From NCBI GenBank assembly GCA_947494705.1, contig CANLVN010000005.1:71835-135834 (forward strand): 64,000 nucleotides of DNA. The letters run 5' to 3'. Source of the stretch: an uncultured Erythrobacter sp. Lineage in GTDB: Bacteria > Pseudomonadota > Alphaproteobacteria > Sphingomonadales > Sphingomonadaceae. How positions within the stretch are numbered: the stretch's first letter is position 1; the number at the start of each line of letters is the position of its first letter. Below, piece by piece: positions 1 through 8,158 of this stretch. Below the pieces are notes generated by a model, which saw nothing but the letters and a program-made list of their open reading frames with translations, was not told where the DNA came from and made no database searches. The translations under genes were made by a program, and so were the position numbers.

Positions 1-17
1 CGAAGGCGAATACGATC

Positions 18-254
18 ATGGCCCAAGCCCCCAAGGCGCCGCCCAAGGCTCCCGAACCCAAGCGCAAGACGAGCGTTGCCGAATTCGTCAATCAGGTGCG
101 CGCCGAGACGAGCAAGGTCGTCTGGCCGACGCGCGAAGAGACGATCCGCACTGCGATCTTCGTCTTCATCTTCATGGTGATCCTCGCGCTGTTCTTCTTC
201 GGCATCGATTCGCTGTTCAACGCCATCGTCAACTTTCTCCTCACGCTTGCCTAA
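18..254 (+). CDS. secE: Preprotein translocase subunit SecE
   Basis: SecE is the small integral-membrane subunit that clamps SecY in the SecYEG protein-export channel. The 78-residue product has a Pro/Lys-rich cytoplasmic start, then the conserved amphipathic segment around residues 21-42 (EFVNQVRAETSKVVWPTREE), then one membrane helix near residues 46-75. This is the normal short, single-helix alphaproteobacterial form. It lies 26 bp upstream of nusG, the classic secE-nusG pairing. Only 17 bp precede it, so its promoter is outside the window. Confidence 0.97.
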   Translation: MAQAPKAPPKAPEPKRKTSVAEFVNQVRAETSKVVWPTREETIRTAIFVFIFMVILALFFFGIDSLFNAIVNFLLTLA

Positions 255-280
255 GCGCTACTGACTCCAAGGACAAAAAC

Positions 281-817
281 ATGTCTCGCTGGTACATCAT
301 CCACGCCTATTCGGGCTTTGAAAACAAGGTCAAGGAAGCGATCCTCGCCGAAGCCGAGCGTCTCGGCCTCGAAGAAGGCGTCGAGGAAATCGAGGTCCCG
401 ACCGAAACCGTGACCGAAGTGAAACGCGGCAAGAAGGTGCAGGTCGAGCGCAAGTTCATGCCCGGCTACGTACTCGCCAAGCTGCGGATGAACGACGACA
501 TCTACCACCTCGTCAAGAACACGCCCAAGGTCACCGGCTTCCTCGGCAACAACAACAAGCCACAGCCGATTTCCGAAAAAGAAGCCGCGCGCTATTTCGG
601 CGGCGTCGAAGAGGCGAAGTCCGCTCCCAAGACGCAGGTCAGCGTCGATTACGAGATCGGCGACAACGTCAAGGTGCTCGACGGGCCGTTCGCAAGCTTC
701 AACGGCGTGGTCGAGGAACTCGATTTCGACAAGGCGAAAGTCAAGGTCAGCGTTTCGATCTTCGGTCGCGCAACTCCGGTCGAACTCGACTTCGAGCAGG
801 TCGAACTGGTAAAGTAA
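281..817 (+). CDS. nusG: Transcription termination/antitermination protein NusG
   Basis: NusG binds RNA polymerase and couples it to Rho or the ribosome. The 178-residue protein opens with the hallmark SRWYIIHAYSGFENKV of the NGN domain, contains the FMPGYVLAKL segment, and ends with a KOW domain near residues 125-175 (GDNVKVLDGPFASFNGVVEE). Length and domain order are normal. It follows secE closely and is probably cotranscribed with it. Only weak hairpins without T-runs follow it (around 832-852 and 883-899). Confidence 0.98.
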   Translation: MSRWYIIHAYSGFENKVKEAILAEAERLGLEEGVEEIEVPTETVTEVKRGKKVQVERKFMPGYVLAKLRMNDDIYHLVKNTPKVTGFLGNNNKPQPISEKEAARYFGGVEEAKSAPKTQVSVDYEIGDNVKVLDGPFASFNGVVEELDFDKAKVKVSVSIFGRATPVELDFEQVELVK

Positions 818-959
818 AAATCGGTCGTTCAGCGGGTACGATAAACACCCGCCTGGAACCCCTTCTTACTTAGACTTGCATGGGCAGTTTTTTACTGCCT
901 AATGCAGGTTTCTCCCGCGTCGAGTGGATTTTCGACGTGATTTTTGTTATGCTTATCGC

Positions 960-1556
960 ATGCAAAACAGCAACCAGTTCGACTCCTCTATTTCTAATTC
1001 CGGCGATACGACTTTCACAATGCCATCACGGCGCGAAAGACTTCGCGTATTGATGCGCCTGAAGTCGCAGCGCCAGCTGATGCTGGCCGCGATTGCCGGG
1101 CTGGCCGTTCTCGCTGCCGGTCTGACGGCGGCGCTCGCCCTGCAGCCTGAAGAACGATCCTCGGTAAGCCTGGGTAAAAGCAGCGTCAGCGTCGAGGCCA
1201 TGCGCCCCGCAGCCCTCGCAGACGATATGGTGGAAGAGGCGCCTGCCGCGTCGGCTCAGCGCGAACTGGGAGGTGGTGAGGCCAGCTTCTATGGCCAGGA
1301 ACTCGCGGGCAACCCCACGGCGAGCGGCGAACGGTTCGACCCAAACAAGCTGACCGCAGCGCACCGCACCCTGCCACTCGGCAGCCGCTTGCGCGTGACC
1401 AATCCCGCCAATGGCGAAAGCGTGGTTGTGCGGGTCAACGACCGCGGGCCGTATCATGGAAACCGCGCAATCGACCTTTCCTATGCTGCTGCACGCCAGA
1501 TCGGCCTGATCAGTTCGGGCGTCGGCCAAGTGCGCATGGCGCTGTTGCTCGACTAG
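960..1556 (+). CDS. rlpA: RlpA-like septal ring / lytic transglycosylase protein
   Basis: RlpA-family proteins have a double-psi beta-barrel fold and cleave peptidoglycan glycan strands. After a basic N-terminus there is a membrane or signal segment (LAAIAGLAVLAAGLTAALAL), then the RlpA barrel with GEASFYGQELAGNPTASGE, RTLPLGSRLRVTN and VVVRVNDRGPY, followed by AIDLS. I place the start at ATG 960, since the in-frame ATG at 924 adds only unconvincing residues. ATG 1020 is also possible. There is no C-terminal SPOR domain, so this is a short RlpA-like member. It sits alone between nusG and a small Cys-containing gene. Confidence 0.88.
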   Translation: MQNSNQFDSSISNSGDTTFTMPSRRERLRVLMRLKSQRQLMLAAIAGLAVLAAGLTAALALQPEERSSVSLGKSSVSVEAMRPAALADDMVEEAPAASAQRELGGGEASFYGQELAGNPTASGERFDPNKLTAAHRTLPLGSRLRVTNPANGESVVVRVNDRGPYHGNRAIDLSYAAARQIGLISSGVGQVRMALLLD

Positions 1557-1606
1557 GCTCGCTTTGGTTTGCGAAGTCGCGCGATTTGCGCTGTTGAGCG
1601 GAAACG

Positions 1607-1795
1607 ATGAAGACCCGTCCCCGCATCTGCAACCGCAAGCGCCGCTATGCCACCCGGGAAGAAGCCGAGACGGTGGCGGCGCGCGCCCATGTCACCCTGC
1701 GCGTTTATAAGTGCGAGCTGTGCAAGCGGTTTCACCTGACGAGCCGGACCAAGGGAATGAAAGTGCCTCGTAGCGAACTGGCAGGCGAGAAGTGA
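1607..1795 (+). CDS. Small putative zinc-ribbon-like protein, 62 aa
   Basis: This is a short, very basic protein of unknown function. It contains Cys9 and a CELCKRFH motif (C-x2-C-x3-H), suggesting a compact metal-binding or nucleic-acid-binding fold. The remainder is rich in Arg, Lys and Thr, and codon use is high-GC like its neighbours. It starts 50 bp after rlpA on the same strand. No domain was recognised beyond the CxxC pattern, and the zinc-ribbon idea is an inference. Confidence 0.6.
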   Translation: MKTRPRICNRKRRYATREEAETVAARAHVTLRVYKCELCKRFHLTSRTKGMKVPRSELAGEK

Positions 1796-1830
1796 TCCGG
1801 CATGCGCAGTGTCCGTCACGCTGCTTGGCG

Positions 1831-2067
1831 TCAGAATTGCTCGACATTCATCGCGCAGGCTTGCGGATTGCCAAATCGCTGATCGCAAAGCTGCACCGCA
1901 TAGAATTCAGCTTCCTCTAGCGTGTAGGCCACCGCCCCGCCCACCTGTGAGCAGACCGCTGGCCCTTGCGGACAGCAATCGCTGCAAAAAGTGCGCACCT
2001 TCACGAGCCCGGGCGCGAGCGAGTAGCGCTGGTTGTAGGGATTATCGAGGAAGCCCGGCCCGGGCAC
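1831..2067 (-). CDS. Cys-rich C-terminal segment or separate small protein
   Basis: This minus-strand frame runs from a GTG at 2067 to a TGA at 1831 and uses G/C-ending codons typical of this genome. It encodes VPGPGFLDNPYNQRYSLAPG followed by a cysteine cluster (FCSDCC, VCSQ, LCDQ, QACAM). The same frame stays open upstream of 2067 to a stop near 2130, encoding a plausible VEPDGAVY lead-in without a start codon. It is therefore either the displaced C-terminus of the membrane-protein gene upstream (a minus-1 frameshift between about 2110 and 2130) or an overlapping small gene. Confidence 0.45.
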   Translation of the reverse strand: MPGPGFLDNPYNQRYSLAPGLVKVRTFCSDCCPQGPAVCSQVGGAVAYTLEEAEFYAVQLCDQRFGNPQACAMNVEQF

Positions 2068-2654
2068 ATAAACCGCTCCATCGGGTTCGACACGTCTGCT
2101 GTGTCCCTTTGATCCGCGACATCATTCGCGGAGATTCCGCCATCGCGGTCCGCATCGCTGCTGCTGCGAACCGTTTCGTCGGCGTCTGTCTCACCCTGAT
2201 CTAAGACGTTGGTGTCGGCCTTTGCCTCGTCACCTTCTCTCGCGCTGCCGTCTACGTCCGCTTGCTGCTGCTCATCGGCGTCTTGCGCTTGCCCGGGACT
2301 GTCTGCGTTCATCGAGTTGCTGAAATAGACGAAGGCGAGTGAGATCACGAAAATCGCCGCGCCGCCGCTGGCTTTCACATCCATCCCGAATGGTTTGACC
2401 TTGTCGCCGCCGACTTCGATCTTGTGGGGGAGAAGTACAGTGGCGATGATCCCGGCACCCAACGCCGTCACCAGGGCGCCCAGAGCCAGCATCGTGTTGT
2501 TCGATCCAGCATCGTCGGGGATGACCACCGCGACACCGAAAACGATCATCACCAGGCCGACGATAGTCGTACCGACCGACCTGATCGCGGAAGCGACAGT
2601 GTCTTTTGGTGCGTCCTGAGCCTCTTGAGAAGCGCTGCGACTTTCTTCGTCCAC
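2001..2654 (-). CDS. Uncharacterised membrane protein with an acidic tail; 3' end probably frameshifted
   Basis: The N-terminal half has two or three hydrophobic segments: VGLVMIVFGVAVVI, TMLALGALVTALGAGIIATVL and AAIFVISLAFVYF. A long acidic Gln/Asp/Glu-rich region follows, with a Ca-binding-like stretch DADRDGGISANDV near residues 167-179. The last 30 or so residues in this frame look non-coding. From about position 2125 downward the minus-1 frame instead carries well-biased coding sequence that continues to 1831 (see the next entry). The function is unknown, and the annotated C-terminus is doubtful. Confidence 0.5.
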   Translation of the reverse strand: MDEESRSASQEAQDAPKDTVASAIRSVGTTIVGLVMIVFGVAVVIPDDAGSNNTMLALGALVTALGAGIIATVLLPHKIEVGGDKVKPFGMDVKASGGAAIFVISLAFVYFSNSMNADSPGQAQDADEQQQADVDGSAREGDEAKADTNVLDQGETDADETVRSSSDADRDGGISANDVADQRDTADVSNPMERFMCPGRASSIIPTTSATRSRPGS

Positions 2655-2995
2655 CCTGTCCCCCTTCGGCAGCCTGTATGAACTCGGGAAGGAACCTACA
2701 GGTACCTGGCCAGAAAATCGACCGCGAATACTTTCGTGAAATCTAAGCAGTGCCGAACTATTAATCTTGTCGAAATGTCGTGTGTTGCCTGTCTGCTACA
2801 AGGCTTGCGACGATCAGCGCGCACGGCGAGGGCGAGCCCGAAACCACCTTGCATTGCAGGCCAGAAACGCTATGTGCACCGCTTCCCAAACATCGGGAAA
2901 TCCATGCGGGAGCTTCGGGCCTACCGGAGCGCTGGACCGCTTAACATGACTTCGGACCTGATACGTCCGGGGAACAGTGCGAAAGGAGGCCTTTC
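2655..2995 (+). promoter_or_regulatory. rplK leader region
   Basis: This 341-bp gap has no convincing gene. It should hold the rplK-rplA promoter, but I cannot name -35 and -10 boxes with confidence. A short hairpin, CGGAC (2953-2957) with GTCCG (2965-2969), lies just before a near-ideal Shine-Dalgarno AAGGAGG at 2983-2989. Ribosomal protein L1 is known to repress its own operon through the leader in other bacteria, so this hairpin is a candidate site. That link is an inference. Confidence 0.4.
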
Positions 2996-3427
2996 ATGGC
3001 CAAGAAAATCGAAGGCTATATCAAGCTGCAGGTGCCTGCCGGTACCGCCAACCCTTCACCCCCGATCGGCCCGGCTCTGGGTCAGCGCGGCGTCAACATC
3101 ATGGAATTCTGCAAGGCGTTCAACGCCGCGACGCAGGACCTTGAGAAGAACGCCCCGATCCCGACCACGATCACGGTCTATGCCGACCGTTCGTTCACCT
3201 TCACCACGAAGACGCCGCCCGCCAGCTACCTGCTGAAGAAGGCCGCCAACGTGAAGAAGGGCTCGGGCGAGCCGAACAAGGACAAGGTCGGCAAGATCAA
3301 GCAGAGCCAGATTAAGGAAATCGCCGAGACCAAGATGAAGGATCTCAACGCGAACGACATCGACGCGGCGATGAAGATCATCGAAGGCTCCGCCCAGGCG
3401 ATGGGCCTCGAAGTGGTGGAGGGCTAA
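2996..3427 (+). CDS. rplK: 50S ribosomal protein L11
   Basis: L11 binds the GTPase-associated region of 23S rRNA and is required for factor-dependent GTP hydrolysis and RelA activation. The 143-residue product has the canonical start [20 protein letters not shown], the linker [17 protein letters not shown], and the C-terminal RNA-binding domain ending [12 protein letters not shown]. Length is standard. It lies 4 bp upstream of rplA with a strong RBS, forming the usual L11-L1 operon. Confidence 0.99.
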   Translation: MAKKIEGYIKLQVPAGTANPSPPIGPALGQRGVNIMEFCKAFNAATQDLEKNAPIPTTITVYADRSFTFTTKTPPASYLLKKAANVKKGSGEPNKDKVGKIKQSQIKEIAETKMKDLNANDIDAAMKIIEGSAQAMGLEVVEG

Positions 3428-3431
3428 GACC

Positions 3432-4124
3432 ATGGCAAAGCAGACCAAGAAACAGCAGACCGTCGCCAAGCTCGACAACGAAAAGCTCTACACCGTCGAT
3501 GAAGCTATCTCGACCCTGCGTGAGCACAAGGCGAAGTTCGACGAGACCGTCGAAATCGCCATGAACCTCGGCGTCGATCCGCGTCACGCTGACCAGATGG
3601 TGCGCGGGATGGTGTCGCTGCCTTCGGGCACCGGCAAGGACGTCAAGGTCGCGGTTTTTGCACGCGGTGACAACGCCGAGAAGGCAACCGCCGCCGGCGC
3701 TGACAAGGTTGGTGCCGAGGACCTGATGGAAGACATGCAGAACGGCAATATCGATTATGACCGCGTGATCGCCACGCCGGACATGATGGGCGTCGTCGGT
3801 CGCCTCGGTAAGGTGCTCGGTCCCAAGGGCCTGATGCCGAACCCGAAGCTGGGCACCGTCACCCCGAACGTCGAACAGGCCGTGAAGGACGCCAAGGGCG
3901 GCCAGGTCGAATTCCGCGTCGAGAAGATGGGCATCATCCACACCGGCATCGGCAAGCTGTCGTTCAAGGACGAGGACCTGAAGGCAAACTTCAAGGCCCT
4001 GACCGACGCGATCGTCAAGGCGAAGCCCTCGGGCGCCAAGGGCAAGTACGTGAAGAAGGTCTCGCTGACCTCCACGATGGGCCCGGGCCTGAAGGTCGAC
4101 CTGAACGAGGTCGAAGGAGCCTAA
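3432..4124 (+). CDS. rplA: 50S ribosomal protein L1
   Basis: L1 forms the mobile L1 stalk that moves deacylated tRNA out of the E site, and it usually represses its own operon. The 230-residue product carries [40 protein letters not shown] and [13 protein letters not shown], all signature stretches of the family. It is cotranscribed with rplK and followed by a strong intrinsic terminator. rplJ and rplL do not follow it here. Confidence 0.99.
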   Translation: MAKQTKKQQTVAKLDNEKLYTVDEAISTLREHKAKFDETVEIAMNLGVDPRHADQMVRGMVSLPSGTGKDVKVAVFARGDNAEKATAAGADKVGAEDLMEDMQNGNIDYDRVIATPDMMGVVGRLGKVLGPKGLMPNPKLGTVTPNVEQAVKDAKGGQVEFRVEKMGIIHTGIGKLSFKDEDLKANFKALTDAIVKAKPSGAKGKYVKKVSLTSTMGPGLKVDLNEVEGA

Positions 4125-4150
4125 GCCGCTCTCACATTTGAAGTTGCAAG

Positions 4151-4181
4151 GAAGGGTGCCATCTGCAAGCTGGCACCCTTC
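4151..4181 (+). terminator. Intrinsic terminator of rplK-rplA
   Basis: A perfect 11-bp stem, GAAGGGTGCCA (4151-4161) with TGGCACCCTTC (4171-4181), closes a 9-nt loop and is followed by a T-rich stretch (TTCGTTTCT). It starts 27 bp after the rplA stop. Confidence 0.85.
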
Positions 4182-4223
4182 TTCGTTTCTGGTGCCAACA
4201 GCCAAGGACGCCTCTTCCCGCCC

Positions 4224-6212
4224 ATGCAGTATCGTCCCGATATCGACGGCCTGAGGGCCATTGCCGTTGGCACCGTGGTGCTGGGCCATGCAGGGGTATC
4301 GTGCTTTTCCGGCGGGTTCGTCGGAGTCGATATCTTCTTCGTGATATCGGGCTATCTGATTTGCACGATCCTCGCCGCTGACCTCGAGAAGGGTCGCTTC
4401 AGCCTCGTCGATTTCTACGAACGCCGCGCTCGGCGCATCCTGCCCGCGCTCTTCGCGGTGTTTGCGCTGTGCTTTGGATTAGGCTGGTTCTTTTTCCCGC
4501 CTCCGCAATTTGAGAGCCTCGCCAGCTCGGCCATCGCGGCGACCTTCTTCGTCTCGAACCTCTGGTTCATTGCCACCACCGGCGACTATTTCAGCAGCGA
4601 TGCAGAATTCGAACCTCTGCTCCACACCTGGTCGCTGGCGGTGGAAGAGCAATTCTACCTCGTCTTCCCGATCCTGCTGTGGGCGCTGTATCGCTGGGCG
4701 CGCAAGGGCACGGTGCCGCTGATCGCCTTGGGTTGCGTGACCTCTTTCCTGCTGTCGGTCTGGGCGACCACGGAGCATCCGGTCGCCAATTTCTATTCTC
4801 CGGTCACCCGCGCATGGGAGCTGGGCATAGGCGCCTTGCTGGCGCTGGTGGCGAACCGGGTGCAGCTGAGCCGGGGGGTCGCGGAAACGCTCGGGATCGC
4901 CGGTCTCGCGGCGATTGGCTACGCGGTCTATTTCTACAGCGCGACAACGCCGTTCCCCGGCCTGACCGCGCTTGCGCCGGTGCTGGGAAGTGCGGCGATC
5001 ATCCTTGCTGGATTGGGGCGAGAAGCGCATCCGACGCTGACGAGGCGGCTGCTCTCGCTATCGCCGATGGTGGGGCTGGGTCTGATTTCCTACTCACTCT
5101 ACCTGTTCCATTGGCCGGTGCTGGTGCTGGCGCGCGGTTACGCCGGATCGCTGCATCTGGATGCCGGGCTGGCCGTTGGTGCCATCGCGGTGTCGGTCGC
5201 GCTGGCATGGCTCAGCTGGCGCTTTGTCGAGCAACCGTTCCGCAAGCGCGGCCCCCAGGCGCAGGTTTCGCGCGGACAGGTGTTTGCCGGATCACTCGGC
5301 GGCGCAGTTGTGCTGTCGGGTGTTGCTGCGCTCGTCATCTTCTCGAACGGTTTCTGGCAACGTTCGCCCACGCTCGAGCGCGAATATCAGCTGGCAACCA
5401 CCCGCTCCCCGGTGGAAGACCGGTGTTGGGAACAGCTCCAGCAAGACAACAGCTATTGCACCATCGGCGCCGCGCGCGACGGGCAGGTTCCCAGCGTTTT
5501 CATCTGGGGGGATTCGCATGCGGGCGCTCTTCTTGCCGGGTTCGAGGGCTGGCTCGATGACAAGGGCCTCGTCGCTGCGGCAAGCGTGGAGCGCGGCTGC
5601 GCTCCGTTTGTAGGGGTCGACCGCATACGCTCTTTCGGCCGGCAGAATTGCGGCGAGGCGAACGCCGCCGTCCTGCAATACCTGCTGGATCGTCCCGAGA
5701 TCGAAACGGTGGTGATTGTCGCGAGATGGCCGATGTGGCTTACAGGCACGGGACTCGATGGCGAGGCGGGCGAGCCGCTGGTGCTCAAGGCACCCTAGGG
5801 CGGACCGCTAGCGGATACGGACCGCGAAGCCGTGCTGCGCAAGGCTTTGGGTGAGGCGGTAGACAGACTGGCCGCCGCCAACCGCCGCGTGATCCTCGTC
5901 TCTGGCATCCCCGAAATGGGTCGCGACATTCCGGGCCAGTTTCTGTCCGCCGCCTATATCCGGCCGGGCGATGTCGATGGGCTGCCGCTCAAGCGGGTGC
6001 GCGCTCGACAGACAGGCTCGGACGCGTTGCTGCGCGCTGTTGCCGAAGGGGGCAAGGCCGAAGTCGTCGATTTCCCGCAGATCATCTGCACAGATGTCTG
6101 CCCGGCCTCGCAGGACGGAAAACTGCTCTACCGCGACGACGACCACCTGTCGGTCTATGCCGCTAAACTCTACGTGCCCGGCATGATGGACAGCGCGCTC
6201 GGAAGCGATTGA
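4224..6212 (+). pseudogene. O-acyltransferase (OafA-type, acyltransferase-3 + SGNH), interrupted by in-frame TAG
   Basis: OafA-type proteins transfer acyl groups to surface polysaccharides. The frame from 4224 gives the acyltransferase-3 membrane domain (YRPDIDGLRAIAVG, LGHAG, ERRARRILPA, about ten helices) and then an SGNH domain with the nucleophile motif WGDSHAG near residue 430. A TAG at 5796-5798 ends this part at 524 aa. The same frame is open again to 6212 and supplies the rest of the SGNH domain, including the catalytic-type DDDHLS motif. Without the stop the protein would be about 662 aa, the usual family length. It is probably a recent nonsense mutation or a sequence error, because the truncated form lacks the SGNH Asp/His. 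Confidence 0.8.
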
Positions 6213-6215
6213 CGA

Positions 6216-7115
6216 TCAGCCCCGCAGGACAGAACGCACTCTGGCCAGCGCGCCCGTTCGCTCCGCCAGTGCCTTCACCCCACCGACCGCACCGTCGAAG
6301 GTGCTGCGCGCCCCGAGCAGCGCACGGTTCGAAAGCGTCGGGTCGAGCAGGATAAAGCTGGTGCACCGCACGTGATCGGTGCCGAACAGCGCCTTGTGCG
6401 CCCCTTCACCCTGACCGAAGTCGAAATATTGAAAATGCCGCTCTGCAAAGAGCCGCTCCAGCGCTTCCAGTTGTAGAACCGTACCGGGTGAAAGCCGCGC
6501 AAAGTCGGGGTCGTAGCCAAGGTGAGCGTAATCGAGCGTGCGTCCGGTAACCGGCAGGCACAGATAGGCGATGGCCCGATCACCGATGGAGAGCAGGAAG
6601 CACCGCATCCGGTCAGCCTGCGCCAACTCGATCATCTCGCTTCTGTCGGCGGCGCTATCGGGCAATCCGGCATCGAGCAGACGTGCCTGATAGGTCTTGG
6701 CCGACAGGGGCAATGCGATATCGAGAAAGCGCCCGACCTGCTCGGGCGTGCGATGCTCGCTGATTTCGTAGGGACCGGCATCCTTCGCGAGTTTGCGGGC
6801 CTTGCGCCGCAGTGTCGAGCGGGTCTTGCCCGAAAAGCGCGCGAGGTAGTCCTCGAAGGTTGCGTCCATGTCGATTAAGTGCCGGCGATAATCCTGCCGC
6901 CCGCCGATTAGGTGGCGCGGGAAACACGCCTGGATCATCGGAAGCGCGGCAAGCGGCGCAGAGATCACGCGCAACCCGTCACGCCCCGGTTCGGGCGGTG
7001 CAAGTTCGCGCTGTTCGCAGAGCGCGTCTTCAAGGCTGAATTCCCACGGGGCCAAGTCGCGCCCGACCGACAACAGGCGCCGCGATCCGACGGTGAAGTC
7101 GATCCCTGCGCTCAC
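6216..7115 (-). CDS. GNAT/FemAB-like (CelD/BcsL-type) acyltransferase
   Basis: The 299-residue soluble protein resembles the FemAB/CelD-like acetyltransferases found beside exopolysaccharide genes. Visible features are a basic segment FSGKTRSTLRRKARKL around residues 94-109, the cofactor-domain stretch AIAYLCLPVTGRTLDYAHLGYD, and the C-terminal FQYFDFGQGEGAHKALFG. Its start overlaps the end of the upstream polysaccharide deacetylase gene by 4 bp (ATGA), so the two are translationally coupled. The substrate is unknown. A role in modifying a cell-surface glycan is inferred from the partner. Confidence 0.75.
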   Translation of the reverse strand: MSAGIDFTVGSRRLLSVGRDLAPWEFSLEDALCEQRELAPPEPGRDGLRVISAPLAALPMIQACFPRHLIGGRQDYRRHLIDMDATFEDYLARFSGKTRSTLRRKARKLAKDAGPYEISEHRTPEQVGRFLDIALPLSAKTYQARLLDAGLPDSAADRSEMIELAQADRMRCFLLSIGDRAIAYLCLPVTGRTLDYAHLGYDPDFARLSPGTVLQLEALERLFAERHFQYFDFGQGEGAHKALFGTDHVRCTSFILLDPTLSNRALLGARSTFDGAVGGVKALAERTGALARVRSVLRG

Positions 7116-8086
7116 AACGCACCGTAGATCGTGTTCGAAACCAGTTGCTCGGCCATGCGATAGCCAGTGCGGATCGGGTGTGCGGGGAGCGGTTCGCTTG
7201 TCTCACCCGGTTCGCTGAGAGAGGGGGGATTGTCGCGATAGGTGCCGGTCGTCACGCCCTTCATGGTCGAAAGCGCCCGACACAGCCCCTCGAAACGCCG
7301 GTGCACGATCCGGTTCACGGTGAGCTTTCGCCGGTTGATGAGTTCGAAGCTGTGGGTGACGAGCGTGAATGTCGGCGCCTGCGTATCGCGCGCGTGGCGG
7401 ATGGCGGCGCGCATCTCTGCCAGAGTGAGTGCGGTGATCTGCGCATGACGCTGGCCTCCGCCGAGCGTGCCGATGCTGCCCACGGGCACTTCGATCACGC
7501 CTTCGATCAGGGTAGCGTCGCGCGTTTCAGGGCCGACGCTGATCCGGCTGGCGTCGGGAAGCGCTGGGCAGTGGCTCGTGTCGTAACGAACCCCCAGCCG
7601 GGCGAGCGCGCGCAGGGTGTTGTCGTCGGCACCGTAATTCCCGGCGCGAAAGGCGACAGGAACAGGTGCTCCGGCCGCGATCAACGTGTCTCGGGCATAT
7701 TCGAGGATGCGGTGCTGCTCATCCAGCTCGAAATCATACAGGTTCTGCCCGGTTCGCTTGCCCGGCAGGGGGTTGGCCTCACCGGCAAGATCGAGCCATT
7801 CGGTGTGGCAATGCAATTGCACGTCCTGCCCGGCCTCGATGATCGGAGCGACCACGTCCTCGATCGCCGCCACGCCCCAGACCAGCGCGGGCATCGGGTC
7901 GACGAAGAACACCGCCTTGATCCCGTAGCGCTCGAACAATTCGAGCTTGTGGCAGATCCCGGACGTGCCATCGGGCGTCAGGCAAGCGACCGAGCGCGCG
8001 AAGTTCGTCGCACGGTCGATCGGCCCGGTGCCGGTAAACAATCCCGAGGAATACTCGGTGTCGATGGTGATATAGACGCACGTCAT
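7112..8086 (-). CDS. Polysaccharide deacetylase-like protein (NodB/WalW-type fold)
   Basis: Members of this carbohydrate-esterase-4-like group remove N-acetyl groups from polysaccharides using a metal held by Asp and two His. The 324-residue protein starts CVYITIDTEYSSG (motif 1 Asp), has VQLHCHTEWLDL (H-x-H metal-site candidate), FRAGNYGADDNTLRAL (motif 3) and a late FTLVTHSFEL. No signal peptide is visible, so it may be cytoplasmic. It forms a two-gene unit with the GNAT/FemAB-like gene downstream. The exact substrate is not known. Confidence 0.8.
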   Translation of the reverse strand: MTCVYITIDTEYSSGLFTGTGPIDRATNFARSVACLTPDGTSGICHKLELFERYGIKAVFFVDPMPALVWGVAAIEDVVAPIIEAGQDVQLHCHTEWLDLAGEANPLPGKRTGQNLYDFELDEQHRILEYARDTLIAAGAPVPVAFRAGNYGADDNTLRALARLGVRYDTSHCPALPDASRISVGPETRDATLIEGVIEVPVGSIGTLGGGQRHAQITALTLAEMRAAIRHARDTQAPTFTLVTHSFELINRRKLTVNRIVHRRFEGLCRALSTMKGVTTGTYRDNPPSLSEPGETSEPLPAHPIRTGYRMAEQLVSNTIYGAL

Positions 8087-8158
8087 CGCGAAACCGCGTT
8101 AACAGCGATTGGTTAAGGGCGGGTTTTGGGAGGTGAACGCCCGGCCCTCTGACGAACC

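Noticed and set aside
2101..2140. Programmed minus-1 ribosomal frameshift in the membrane-protein gene
   Set aside because: The heptamer in the zero frame (T-CAA-AGG) does not fit the classic X-XXY-YYZ slippery pattern and no strong downstream structure was seen. A mutation or sequencing error is more likely.
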